DNA of 42,075 nt from JAVBUZ01 sp031554725 (GCA_031554725.1 JAVBUZ010000061.1:1-42075), one strand, 5' to 3'. Numbered from the stretch's first letter, positions 24,387 to 32,112 are shown. Notes: generated from the letters alone by a model not told the origin. Made by a program: numbers and translations.

Positions 24387-25310
24387 CTATCTATGCAAAA
24401 GCGCTTTTGCTTCTTCCATAATTTCCTGAATCATTTCTGCACAGGTTTGCTCTTTTTTAACTAAGCCAGCAATTTGTCCTGCCATTACGGTTCCGTTTGT
24501 TATGTCACCTTCCATTACTGCTTTTCGAAGTGCGCCCAGAGTCAAATACTCTAATTCTTCAAAAGGAACGCCTTCTTTTTCCAGTTTTAAATATTCCTTT
24601 GTCATATTATTACGTAGTTGACGTACTGGATGGCCATGTGACATACCGGTTACTTCAGAGTCAATATCTTTTGCTTTAATTATACGTTCTTTGTAGCTGG
24701 CATGTGTAATTGCTTCTGTTGCGACACAAAAACGAGTTCCCATCTGTACTGCTTCTGCGCCTAGCATCATTGCTGCTGCAAATCCTCTTCCATCCGCAAT
24801 ACCACCTGCTGCAATAACAGGGATGCTTACCGCATCTACTACTTGAGGAACCAAGGTCATTGTTGTTGATGATCCAATGTGTCCACCGGACTCTGTACCC
24901 TCTGCAACAATTGCATCAGCGCCAGCACGCTCCATGAGCTTTGCCATTGCAACACTTGCTACAACAGGAATCACCTTTACTCCCGCTTCTTTCCACATTG
25001 CCATATATTTTCCTGGATTTCCTGCACCAGTGGTCACCACCTTAATGCCCTCTTCCACGATTACTTTAGCAACTTCATCTGCATTAGGATTCATCAACAT
25101 AACATTTACACCAAATGGTTTTGATGTAAGCTTTTTGCCTTCTCTAATCTGCTCCCTAACCACTTCTGCAGGAGCACTCGCTGCTCCTATAAGTCCCATA
25201 CCACCAGCCTCAGAAACTGCTGCCGCCAGATGGTAATCTGCAACCCATGCCATACCGCCTTGAATAATAGGATACTCTATCTTGAGTAATTCTGTTACTC
25301 TTGTCTGCAT
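24387..25310 (-). CDS. fabK: enoyl-ACP reductase II (FMN-dependent)
   Basis: FabK catalyses the last reduction of each elongation round. The 307-residue flavoprotein begins YPIIQGGMAWVADYHLA, has TTGAGNP and His144 in AEGTESGGHIGSS (the position of the FabK active-site His), and FMN phosphate-binding AAGGIADGRGF and MLGAEAVQMGTRF. It overlaps the acpP stop by one base, so ACP and FabK are coupled. It lacks the C-terminal cysteine cluster of the related gene at 19755-20810. No fabI or fabL is present, so FabK is probably the main enoyl reductase. Confidence 0.95.
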   Translation of the reverse strand: MQTRVTELLKIEYPIIQGGMAWVADYHLAAAVSEAGGMGLIGAASAPAEVVREQIREGKKLTSKPFGVNVMLMNPNADEVAKVIVEEGIKVVTTGAGNPGKYMAMWKEAGVKVIPVVASVAMAKLMERAGADAIVAEGTESGGHIGSSTTMTLVPQVVDAVSIPVIAAGGIADGRGFAAAMMLGAEAVQMGTRFCVATEAITHASYKERIIKAKDIDSEVTGMSHGHPVRQLRNNMTKEYLKLEKEGVPFEELEYLTLGALRKAVMEGDITNGTVMAGQIAGLVKKEQTCAEMIQEIMEEAKALLHR

Positions 25311-25543
25311 TATGCTTCCACACCTTTATTTTTCATGTACTCGATAACAGCGCCAACGGTTGTGATTTTTTCTAAATCTTCAGAAGGAATTTCAACACCA
25401 TATTCTTCTTCGAAAGCCATTACTAGTTCGAATAGATCTAAGGAATCTGCTCCTAAATCATCTTTGAAAGAAGATGCTTCTGTAATTTCTACACCTTCTA
25501 CATTTAATTGTTCCTGAATAATTTCTTTTACTCTTTCTAACAT
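25310..25543 (-). CDS. acpP: acyl carrier protein
   Basis: The 77-residue acidic four-helix protein carries growing acyl chains on a phosphopantetheine attached to Ser34 in GADSLDLFELVMAFEEEYG. Length and composition are normal. It is the first gene of the fatty-acid cluster. It has a strong RBS (AAAGGAG), a consensus sigma-A promoter and an operator overlapping the -10. Its stop overlaps the fabK start. Confidence 0.97.
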   Translation of the reverse strand: MLERVKEIIQEQLNVEGVEITEASSFKDDLGADSLDLFELVMAFEEEYGVEIPSEDLEKITTVGAVIEYMKNKGVEA

Positions 25544-25572
25544 GTTGGTAATCTCCTTTTATTTAACATTAA

Positions 25573-25595
25573 AATAGTTTGACATTCAAAGTATA
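25573..25595. promoter_or_regulatory. FabT-type operator overlapping the acpP promoter
   Basis: AATAGTTTGAC-A-TTCAAAGTATA shares its left half with the fabD site and has the same TTTGA-N3-TCAAA core (25578-25590). It covers the -10 element of the acpP promoter, so binding would block transcription. Confidence 0.65.
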
Positions 25596-25618
25596 TTTCC
25601 TATTTTCTAGTTTGTCAA
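25590..25618 (-). promoter_or_regulatory. sigma-A promoter of acpP-fabK
   Basis: On the minus strand a perfect -35 TTGACA (25613-25618), a 17-base spacer and a -10 TATACT (25590-25595) precede acpP. The -10 lies inside the palindromic operator. This is among the clearest promoters in the window. Confidence 0.85.
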
Positions 25619-25639
25619 GCATTATATGGGAAAGAAAAA

Positions 25640-27568
25640 TTATTTTTCCACTTCTATTTGTAGATCTTCACAATACTTTCTCTCCATCTGGTGCCTTGCC
25701 TTCCTAGTTTCTACAGAATCAAAAACAATAGAAAAATCGTAATCCTCGGGATATAGGTTTTCTGCTTTTACATGAAGCTTTACTCGCTTATGATTAATCC
25801 AAATCTTTTTATCCTTAAGCTGCACCTCCAGCACGCCCTTGTCATTCATCTTTTCACAAACAATTCCGATTTTTTTATCTGGGTATATCATCACGCTATC
25901 CCCCTTTTGAAATAAATCCTTGTTTTGAATATTAGAATTCTGATGCCTTTGTTTCTTTATGGAGCTAGGAGCTAGCTGCACTTTCTCCTGCTTGGTATCG
26001 GCACCTTTCCAATCTGCAAATAAATCTTCTTTTACGGTTTCTTTCCCGGCATGGCAGGCCGCCTGCTGGGCAACCTGAATCATTTCCTCTGGCATTCCTA
26101 ATTGCTTGGCTATATAGAAGGCACAGCTTTCTCCTGCTTCTCCTATCTTCAATTGATATAGGGGACGAAGCGATTCTCTATCAAAGGTCATACGTGCATT
26201 TAAAATTCCTTCTGTTTTTTCAGCATAGGCCTTTATCTCTGGGTAATGTGTAGTGACTAAAAACAGGCAGTTACTTTTACGCAGCTCTTCTAATATTGCT
26301 ACTGCGATTCCCATACCTTCTGCTGGGTCAGTACCTGAACCAAGCTCATCCATAATTACAAGGCTCTCTCTATCTACTTCTTTTAGAATTGCTAATACAT
26401 TCTTTATATGAGCAGAAAATGTAGATAAATTTTCTGTAATGTTTTGACCATCTCCTATGTCACAAAGCACTTTACTATTCATAGTAAAATTGGCGCTTTT
26501 GCAAGGTACGTGTAGGCCAGACTGTGCCATCATATTTAGCAAGCCTACGGTCTTAATACATACGGTCTTTCCGCCAGTATTAGGACCTGTAATAATAATT
26601 CCTCTATTTTCCATGGAAATGGAAAAATCTAAGGGCACACAATTTTCTTTACTCAAAAATGGATGCCTTGCTTCTTCCATAGCTATATGTCTTTCTGTAT
26701 TGATAGAAGGCTCCGTTGCTGCCATATCATAGCTCATTTTCCCTTTTGCAAAAATATAATCTAATTTTTCCATAAGCCGTATATCTTCTAAAAATGCAGC
26801 TTCTTCATCGGACACTCTAGCTGTTAGCTCATATAGAATACGTCGTTCCTCATTTTCCTCTTCTATTTTAAGGTTTGATAATTCTACAAACATCTGCGAA
26901 ACCGTTGTTGGCTCTATAAACAACGTGGCACCGGTTGATGATTTGTCAATTACACTTCCATTTATGCGGAATTTGTATTCCTTTTTTACAGGCAAGCAAA
27001 TCCTTCCATTTCGAATAGTAATATAAGAATCACTAAAACATTCTTTATTATTTTTCATAAGGCTCTCCGCCTTACTTCTCATATTTGAATCTGTTCTTTC
27101 TATATCACGTCTTATGTCTTTTAAATATTTGCTAGCAAAATCATCTACCTTACTGCCTCGTATCTTTTGTGCAATTTCCGCTGCAAGCTCTGGTAGCTCC
27201 TCCATTTGTTCCTCATAAAATGCTAGGCTAATTTTATACATTTTACAGCGTGCCAAAAAATCCTTCATCCTTCTAACCGCTGTTAACATATTTCCTACTG
27301 CTTCTAATTGACCCGCTGTAAGGCATCCACCCTTTGAAGCAATCATTAATATTTCATTCATGCTTTCTAAACTAACCAACGGTGGCATACCCATCTTATC
27401 CAAAATCGTCCTTGCCTCTGTGGTTTCCTTTAACGCATGTCTAAGCTCTGTTTCCGAGAGAATTGGCTCAAGTTTTAAAAGCTCCTCCTTTGCTTTTTGG
27501 GTATATGCATATTCTGTTAATAAATCTATAATTTTATGAAATTCTAGTGTTGTATTTGTTTGTTTCAT
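25640..27568 (-). CDS. MutS2-like ATPase lacking the Smr domain
   Basis: From ATG 27568 the protein is 642 residues: core and clamp helices (about 1-300), an ABC-type ATPase with GPNTGGKT (Walker A), LVIMDELGSGTDPAEG (Walker B) and TTHYPEIKAYA, a coiled region, and a KOW-like domain (KGDSVMIYPDKKIG to about residue 600). The usual C-terminal Smr nuclease domain of MutS2 (about 780 residues in all) is missing. MutS2 proteins rescue collided ribosomes and affect recombination; without Smr this one could split ribosomes but not cut. An in-frame ATG at 27616 is rejected because it lies in the loop of an intrinsic terminator. SD AGGA is 12 bases from the chosen ATG. Confidence 0.85.
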   Translation of the reverse strand: MKQTNTTLEFHKIIDLLTEYAYTQKAKEELLKLEPILSETELRHALKETTEARTILDKMGMPPLVSLESMNEILMIASKGGCLTAGQLEAVGNMLTAVRRMKDFLARCKMYKISLAFYEEQMEELPELAAEIAQKIRGSKVDDFASKYLKDIRRDIERTDSNMRSKAESLMKNNKECFSDSYITIRNGRICLPVKKEYKFRINGSVIDKSSTGATLFIEPTTVSQMFVELSNLKIEEENEERRILYELTARVSDEEAAFLEDIRLMEKLDYIFAKGKMSYDMAATEPSINTERHIAMEEARHPFLSKENCVPLDFSISMENRGIIITGPNTGGKTVCIKTVGLLNMMAQSGLHVPCKSANFTMNSKVLCDIGDGQNITENLSTFSAHIKNVLAILKEVDRESLVIMDELGSGTDPAEGMGIAVAILEELRKSNCLFLVTTHYPEIKAYAEKTEGILNARMTFDRESLRPLYQLKIGEAGESCAFYIAKQLGMPEEMIQVAQQAACHAGKETVKEDLFADWKGADTKQEKVQLAPSSIKKQRHQNSNIQNKDLFQKGDSVMIYPDKKIGIVCEKMNDKGVLEVQLKDKKIWINHKRVKLHVKAENLYPEDYDFSIVFDSVETRKARHQMERKYCEDLQIEVEK

Positions 27569-27596
27569 TTTGTAATGTAATCCTTTCTTATGCAAT

Positions 27597-27632
27597 AAAA
27601 AAACCTGCGGGACCATAAAGAGTCCTACAGGC
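27597..27632 (-). terminator. intrinsic terminator inside the mutS2-like leader (attenuator)
   Basis: On the minus strand GCCTGTAGGAC (27622-27632) pairs with GTCCCGCAGG (27604-27613), with one wobble and one mismatch. Seven U residues follow (27597-27603). It ends 29 bases before the start codon of the gene it precedes, so it must be read through for expression. Confidence 0.8.
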
Positions 27633-27783
27633 TTAAACTACACCTATATAGCAAAAGTTTGTCATCGTCTTCATGGTTAAATGCAGGCATCAAAATAAAG
27701 GCTATCGCCTGCCATCTACTTAAATTATTTAAGTGTCCATAAAGATGCAATTAACAAACACACACTTCCTTTCGTTTCTATCT
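27633..27783 (-). ncRNA. structured 5' leader of the mutS2-like gene, candidate attenuation element
   Basis: About 150 bases lie between the predicted start and the terminator. Segment A GGCAGGC (27707-27713) can pair with segment B TGCCTGC (27683-27689) or with the 5' arm of the terminator. B can instead pair with the terminator's 3' arm (GCAGG). This is a four-segment switch. Near the 5' end AAAGGAAG (27765-27772) precedes short frames starting GTG or TTG (10-12 codons), for example MLIASLWTLK from TTG at 27757, ending upstream of A. Translation-controlled attenuation is inferred; no known riboswitch was recognised. Confidence 0.5.
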
Positions 27784-27789
27784 AAATTA

Positions 27790-27818
27790 AAGCTATCATG
27801 TATTCTTAAATATGTCAA
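27790..27818 (-). promoter_or_regulatory. promoter of the mutS2-like transcript
   Basis: On the minus strand a perfect TTGACA (27813-27818) is followed after 17 bases by TAGCTT (27790-27795) with an upstream TGA, forming an extended -10 (TGnTA). The -35 overlaps the stop codon of the LytS-like kinase gene. Confidence 0.6.
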
Positions 27819-29101
27819 TAAACTTTCGGAACTTTAATAGTGACTGTAGTTCCATTTCCACGGCTACTTACTATTTCCATCGTTGCACTACACTGGGCTA
27901 AAAGTCGCTGCCTTACATTTTCAACCCCAATATGGGTGCGTGAATTATCTTTTATTGGAGCCTCTACATCAAATCCAACCCCATCATCGCTAATTGTTAT
28001 TATATATTCTTGCTCCTTTTCGCAAGTAAAAATTTCTATTGTCCCACCACTTTCACGTCGACCAATTCCATGCTTAACGGCATTTTCTACAATTGGCTGT
28101 ATTGTTAGAGATGGTAGTAGAAATCTTTCCTCCTCTATGTTATAAACTATTTTTAATGTGTTTCCGTATATTTCCTGCACCAAATTAAGGTACCCTCTGA
28201 CGTGTGACAGTTCCTTTTCAAACGGAATTAATCCTTCCTTTGCAAGCGAATCAATATTTCCTCGTAAATAGGAAGCAAAATCAATGGTTGCCTTCTTTGC
28301 TTTCTTAGGGTCTTGGTCACATAACTGCTCTATTGCTGTTAGAGCATTAAATAAAAAGTGTGGTTGTATCTGACTCACCATAATCGCAATTTGACTTTGA
28401 GCCAATTTTAGCTCCTGTTCCTTTAATCGTTTACTCTGTTCTACCTGAATACTTATATAAATTAGTAGCATGGACATAGTAATTGCCACATATAAAAACA
28501 TAATCCCCCAAAAGCAAACCTGCATTACTATGGCAATGGTAGGAAACAGCTCATACGATAATAAAAAAATAGTATCATTTTTTCCTAATGCCTTTCGGTA
28601 TCTTAGTGTCAGACACATATTGATAATACAAAGAATAAATGTGGTAATATATGGAACCCAAAATAATGCTCCTCTAATATAATGGTTATCGGGAGTGAAA
28701 TCGTAAATCATGTGATTAAATTGAGATATAATTAAAAGAATCGCATGTAAAATGCTTATTATCACAACAACTTTAATTATCGTTTTCTTTACGTGGGTTT
28801 TTGTTCCAATATACGCAACCAAATATAAGTTAAATACCCAAAAGCCTAAATTACCAAAAAGATACACCAAAAAATTGACTACCTTAAGCAAAGGAAGAAC
28901 AAAGGCCTGCATATTTCCCTCAAATACCCAGCTAAGCAAATCACTAACTAGCAGCCCTATGTTACATAATAATGTTAGTGTAAACAAACGGTTCAGTTTA
29001 CTCTTACGGTCTTCACTTATTAGCAAGCAAATTACAAGAAGTATGGATATAAAAAGGCAAACGGCTTCTACTGAAATATTAACAATATGTATCTCGCTAA
29101 T
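27815..29101 (-). CDS. LytS/YesM-type sensor histidine kinase, probable AUU start
   Basis: The protein has several N-terminal membrane helices, a short coiled coil (SKRLKEQELKLAQS), a His_kinase domain with QIQPHFLFNALTAIEQL and a HATPase domain with IQPIVENAVKHG and SDDGVGF. The first TTG (29026) would cut a membrane helix. The frame continues upstream without a stop and encodes the rest of that helix (EAVCLFISILLVICLL). No ATG, GTG or TTG exists before the in-frame stop at 29132. AGGGGG (29109-29115) lies 7 bases from ATT at 29101 and 4 from ATT at 29104, so AUU initiation is likely. A TATAAT is at 29155-29160. No response regulator is adjacent. Confidence 0.8.
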   Translation of the reverse strand: MSEIHIVNISVEAVCLFISILLVICLLISEDRKSKLNRLFTLTLLCNIGLLVSDLLSWVFEGNMQAFVLPLLKVVNFLVYLFGNLGFWVFNLYLVAYIGTKTHVKKTIIKVVVIISILHAILLIISQFNHMIYDFTPDNHYIRGALFWVPYITTFILCIINMCLTLRYRKALGKNDTIFLLSYELFPTIAIVMQVCFWGIMFLYVAITMSMLLIYISIQVEQSKRLKEQELKLAQSQIAIMVSQIQPHFLFNALTAIEQLCDQDPKKAKKATIDFASYLRGNIDSLAKEGLIPFEKELSHVRGYLNLVQEIYGNTLKIVYNIEEERFLLPSLTIQPIVENAVKHGIGRRESGGTIEIFTCEKEQEYIITISDDGVGFDVEAPIKDNSRTHIGVENVRQRLLAQCSATMEIVSSRGNGTTVTIKVPKVY

Positions 29102-29178
29102 AATAGCACCCCCTACAGTTAAATGGCATTTCTACTTTATCAAGCGTCTTAATATTATAAGCGTACTATTATTCCAGT

Positions 29179-29220
29179 AAAAAAGCAATATGAAAAGAGC
29201 CTTCTGTCTTTTCATATTGC
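29179..29220 (-). terminator. intrinsic terminator after the small coat-like genes
   Basis: GCAATATGAAAAG (29185-29197) and CTTTTCATATTGC (29208-29220) form a perfect 13-bp stem with a 10-base loop. Six T residues follow on the minus strand (29179-29184). It lies just past the stop of the 86-residue gene. Confidence 0.9.
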
Positions 29221-29227
29221 TCGTTTA

Positions 29228-29488
29228 TTATAAGGTCTGGCTTGTAAATAAGCTCTTCACATGTTGTATTTCTTGATCTGTTGCCTTACTAGCAGGAACA
29301 TAATAAGATTTTTCACGAGCTATCATATAGAGCTCTTCCTGTGACTGCTCACAAGCATTTCTAAACTGCTTTAAAGTAGTTTTAAGTTCTTTATTTTCTG
29401 TCTGTGGAATCATCTCTGCGATTCTAACTAGTTCACCATTAATTCCTGCTAAAGTATCTGCTACCATTGTTTTTTCATTTATCTGCAT
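29228..29488 (-). CDS. small helical spore-coat-like protein (CotF-type)
   Basis: The 86-residue protein is all-helical, with MVADTLAGINGELVRIAEMIP followed by a second helix and a polar C-terminus (SYYVPASKATDQEIQHVKSL, seen as the tail). The pattern resembles short clostridial CotF/ferritin-like coat proteins; this is a resemblance judged by eye. A GGGGAGG RBS stands 7 bases before ATG. It lies 14 bases after the 61-residue gene, shares its sporulation-type promoter and ends in a strong terminator. Confidence 0.6.
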   Translation of the reverse strand: MQINEKTMVADTLAGINGELVRIAEMIPQTENKELKTTLKQFRNACEQSQEELYMIAREKSYYVPASKATDQEIQHVKSLFTSQTL

Positions 29489-29502
29489 TATCTCTTCCTC
29501 CC

Positions 29503-29688
29503 CTACTGCAAAAATTTCATAAGCTGCTGTTTGTTATCCATAGCAGATTGCGCACCCTTTTCAAAAAATTGCTTTACCTTGGTGTCATCTGCTCCTGTTG
29601 CATATTCTTTTAATTTGCAGTGCGTTGTGTCATAGCCGCCAATTAAGTGACGAAGATTTTGTAATTCTAATTCTGATAAGTTTGGCAT
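29503..29688 (-). CDS. small spore-coat-like protein
   Basis: The 61-residue protein has LSELELQNLRHLIGGYDTTH and a C-terminal helix (QSAMDNKQQLMKFLQ). This layout is common in short clostridial proteins found next to CotF-like genes. The RBS AGGAGG is 8 bases before ATG. A sigma-G-type promoter lies upstream (29741-29769), which fits expression in the forespore. The function is not established from sequence. Confidence 0.6.
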   Translation of the reverse strand: MPNLSELELQNLRHLIGGYDTTHCKLKEYATGADDTKVKQFFEKGAQSAMDNKQQLMKFLQ

Positions 29689-29740
29689 TGTTGTTCCTCC
29701 TTATAATCACATCTAATTGATGTTGTTTGATTTTCAGATT

Positions 29741-29769
29741 TAGTATGTGTTTTTTTTCTTTTAATATTC
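29741..29769 (-). promoter_or_regulatory. candidate sigma-G/sigma-F promoter of the small coat-like genes
   Basis: On the minus strand GAATA (29765-29769; GNATR) and CATACTA (29741-29747; CATNNTA) are separated by 17 bases, the arrangement of forespore sigma-G promoters. No sigma-A hexamers of comparable quality are present. The two small genes begin about 50 bases downstream. Confidence 0.5.
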
Positions 29770-29822
29770 ACTCCTAGTAGAACGGAATTTTATTTTTGTG
29801 CAAATGTTTATTTTGTAAATTG

Positions 29823-29956
29823 CAATAAAAAACACTATTCCTTAAGAGCAGTGTAGAAAAACGTTGGTACTTAAATCTGGTATTGTCAGATTTTATGTAC
29901 CATTACGTTTTTCTTCAAGTAAGAACGCCTGCTCGAAGGAATAGTATTTTTTATTG
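29823..29956. repeat. 134-bp nested inverted-repeat element (MITE-like or structured RNA)
   Basis: The ends CAATAAAAAACACTATTCCTT and AAGGAATAGTATTTTTTATTG pair over about 20 bases with one mismatch. The pairing continues inward with GAGCAG/CTGCTC, then AGAAAAACGT/ACGTTTTTCT and TGGTAC/GTACCA, and closes with AAATCTG/CAGATTT around a 7-base loop. The whole element folds as one long interrupted hairpin. It lies in the 308-base gap between lrgB and the small coat-like genes, beside the sporulation promoter. The rest of that gap shows nothing more. No clear target-site duplication was found. Confidence 0.7.
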
Positions 29957-29996
29957 GATACCCAAACTAAACAATAAATAAAGCTATATTTCCTTT

Positions 29997-30689
29997 TTAT
30001 AATAAATTAGCAAAAATAGAAATTGTAACAACACTTAATATACCCGCAACAACAATAGAAAGGCTACTCATGGCCCCTTCTATTTCTCCTAACTCCATAG
30101 CTTTTGTTGTTCCTAGTGCATGTGCTGAGGTTCCAATCGCCAAACCTTTTGCAATCGGCTCTTCTATTTTAAAAATCTTTAATATTGTCTCCGCCATAAC
30201 GTTACCCAAGATACCAGTGATACATATAGAAACTACAGTAAGGCCTACAATACCTCCCATTTTCTCTGATACTCCCATCCCAATTGCTGTGGTTATGGAT
30301 TTAGGTAGTAGGGTCACATACTGCACATGGTTTAAATCAAATAAAGCGCTCATTGCCCATATGCTTATCATGGTTGTCATAACACCTGCAATAATACCAC
30401 CAAAAATCGCTTTGGGATATTTTTTCAATAGCGTTAGCTGCCTATACAGAGGAATGGCAAGGCTTACTGTTGCTGGTGTCAAAAAATAAGAAATATACCT
30501 TGCTCCGTTATTATAAGTAGAATAATCAATATCAAATATCACAAGCAGTCCCACAATCATAATTGTCGCAAGTAGTAGTGGATTAAGTATTGCCCATTTA
30601 AGTTTTTTCTTTATAATCAAGCCAATTTCGTATGTAATAAAACTTAATATAACTCCAAAATAAATAGAATTAGTTAATGCTTCCTTCAT
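29997..30689 (-). CDS. lrgB: LrgB/CidB-family membrane protein
   Basis: From ATG 30689 the protein is 230 residues with about six to seven membrane helices. It carries the LrgB hallmarks NPLLLATIMIVG, PATVSLAIPLYRQ, LLPKSITTAIGMGVSE and GTSAHALGTTKAMELGE. LrgAB modulates murein hydrolase activity and, in some species, pyruvate transport. The start was moved from an upstream ATG (30740) because GGAG lies 11 bases before 30689 and homology begins there. It overlaps the lrgA stop by 20 bases. Confidence 0.93.
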   Translation of the reverse strand: MKEALTNSIYFGVILSFITYEIGLIIKKKLKWAILNPLLLATIMIVGLLVIFDIDYSTYNNGARYISYFLTPATVSLAIPLYRQLTLLKKYPKAIFGGIIAGVMTTMISIWAMSALFDLNHVQYVTLLPKSITTAIGMGVSEKMGGIVGLTVVSICITGILGNVMAETILKIFKIEEPIAKGLAIGTSAHALGTTKAMELGEIEGAMSSLSIVVAGILSVVTISIFANLL

Positions 30690-31041
30690 CTTTTTTCTTG
30701 CTCCTTCGCAAAATAGCCTGCGCAACCTTTCCAGTAACAATCATAATAAGTAGTGTGCTTACTACGGATATTACAATTAGAGGTAGTGCCATTTGCTTTA
30801 ACTGCTCTACCGCCGTCATAATCCCAACCGTTGGAGGAATAAACATAATTGCCATAATACTAACAAGATAGTCTGCCACTCCCTCTACCTTCTCTAGCGG
30901 TATTATATGAGTAATTAAGCCCACTAGCATAAGAACCAGTCCATAAACACTGGCTGCTACAGGAAGAGGAATCAACTGCTCCATCATCTCCGCGATAAAA
31001 GAAACGAGTAATATAACACTTAATTGCTTTACATACTTCAT
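30670..31041 (-). CDS. lrgA: LrgA/CidA-family holin-like protein
   Basis: The 123-residue membrane protein has four predicted helices and the LrgA features PLPVAASVYGLVLMLVG and MAIMFIPPTVGIM. It is thought to oligomerise in the membrane like a holin and work with LrgB. The gene starts 20 bases after the small cysteine-rich gene and overlaps lrgB. No LytTR or LysR regulator, often found beside lrgAB, is adjacent. The LytS-like kinase at 27815-29101 is a possible regulator at a distance. Confidence 0.92.
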   Translation of the reverse strand: MKYVKQLSVILLVSFIAEMMEQLIPLPVAASVYGLVLMLVGLITHIIPLEKVEGVADYLVSIMAIMFIPPTVGIMTAVEQLKQMALPLIVISVVSTLLIMIVTGKVAQAILRRSKKKDEGSIN

Positions 31042-31061
31042 CTTTTTGTTCCTTCCAAAAG

Positions 31062-31244
31062 CTATAACTGCTTTCTTACAACTGCATATTCATCGTCAAG
31101 TCTAAAATAAGGGCATTCATTAAAACGATCGGTTAAAAATCGCATCATTTCATCCTCATCTAGATTCACTAAGCAAGAATAGCTTTCATAATCTTCATCA
31201 TATATGTAGTTGACACACATGTCACAACTTGATTGTCCCATCAT
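31062..31244 (-). CDS. small four-cysteine protein, DUF6472-like
   Basis: The 60-residue acidic protein has a CxxC pair (CDMCVNY), a third Cys (YSCLVNLDEDE) and a fourth (FNECPYFRLDDEY), suggesting a small zinc or Fe-S site. This sequence type is common in Lachnospiraceae and is usually annotated DUF6472; I recognise it from memory. It lies between rsmI and lrgA on the same strand with short gaps. The function is unknown. Confidence 0.8.
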   Translation of the reverse strand: MMGQSSCDMCVNYIYDEDYESYSCLVNLDEDEMMRFLTDRFNECPYFRLDDEYAVVRKQL

Positions 31245-31266
31245 TTTTCCTTTCTAAGATATGATT

Positions 31267-32112
31267 TTATTCTTTTATACATAAATAGTTATATATATCC
31301 CTTTTGGCTACTCCGCGGTCTTTTGCAACCCGCTTCATTGCAGTTTTGTTATCCATTCCCTGACCTTCATAAAGGGCCATATGCTCTTCAATACTCATGC
31401 TTTCCCATGAGGCAATTTCTTCTTGCTTTTTCTCCTGAAAGCTTTTTCCCTCAACCACCAAAACATACTCGCCCCTTGGCTCGTTTGTCTCATAATAAGC
31501 TAATGCCTCCTCAAAAGTTGTTGGAAATACCGTTTCAAACTTCTTTGTAAGCTCTCTACATAGGGTGACCCTTCGATTTCCTAAGCATCCATATAGCTCT
31601 TCCAAGGTTTTAACTAGATGATGAGGCGCCTCATAAAGAATCATAGTTCTTGTTTCCTCTTTTAGCTCTTCTAGTATTTCTTTTTTCTCTTTCTTATCTG
31701 TTGGCAAAAAGCCTTCAAAGCAAAAACGTCTTGTACTAAGGCCAGATAAGGTTAAGGCGGTAATACATGCTGCAGGTCCTGGTAGGGACGTTACTGAAAT
31801 TCCTGCATCCAAACACATACGAACCAGAACTTCTCCAGGATCTGAAATGGCTGGTGTTCCTGCATCTGTAATCAATGCAATATTCTTTCCCTCTTGCAAC
31901 TGTCCTATTAATTGTACTGCCTTTTCTATCTTGTTGTATTCATGATAGCTTGTCATAGGAGTCTTAATTTCAAAATGGTTTAACAGTTTAATACTATTTC
32001 TAGTATCTTCAGCCGCAATCACATCAACAATCCCCAACGTCTCAATTACTCTTGGAGTCATGTCCTTCAAATTTCCTATGGGGGTAGCACATAAATATAA
32101 TGTTCCAGCCAT
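31267..32112 (-). CDS. rsmI: 16S rRNA (cytidine1402-2'-O)-methyltransferase
   Basis: RsmI methylates the 2'-OH of C1402 in the decoding centre. The 281-residue protein starts with LYLCATPIGNLKDMTPR and has AAEDTRNSIKLLNHF, ALITDAGTPAISDPGE and LPGPAACITALTLSGL, all family signatures. The C-terminus (MDNKTAMKRVAKDRGVAKRD) is also typical. It follows the tRNA methyltransferase by 16 bases, as yabC follows yabB (with yazA between) in Bacillus; yazA is absent here. Confidence 0.95.
   Translation of the reverse strand: MAGTLYLCATPIGNLKDMTPRVIETLGIVDVIAAEDTRNSIKLLNHFEIKTPMTSYHEYNKIEKAVQLIGQLQEGKNIALITDAGTPAISDPGEVLVRMCLDAGISVTSLPGPAACITALTLSGLSTRRFCFEGFLPTDKKEKKEILEELKEETRTMILYEAPHHLVKTLEELYGCLGNRRVTLCRELTKKFETVFPTTFEEALAYYETNEPRGEYVLVVEGKSFQEKKQEEIASWESMSIEEHMALYEGQGMDNKTAMKRVAKDRGVAKRDIYNYLCIKE

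Noticed and set aside
27569..27616. Upstream ATG of the MutS2-like gene
   Set aside because: It sits in the loop of an intrinsic terminator, and the 16 extra residues match nothing in the family.
29689..29996. Hidden gene in the gap between lrgB and the small coat-like genes
   Set aside because: No frame of useful length with an RBS was found; the gap is explained by the inverted-repeat element and a promoter.
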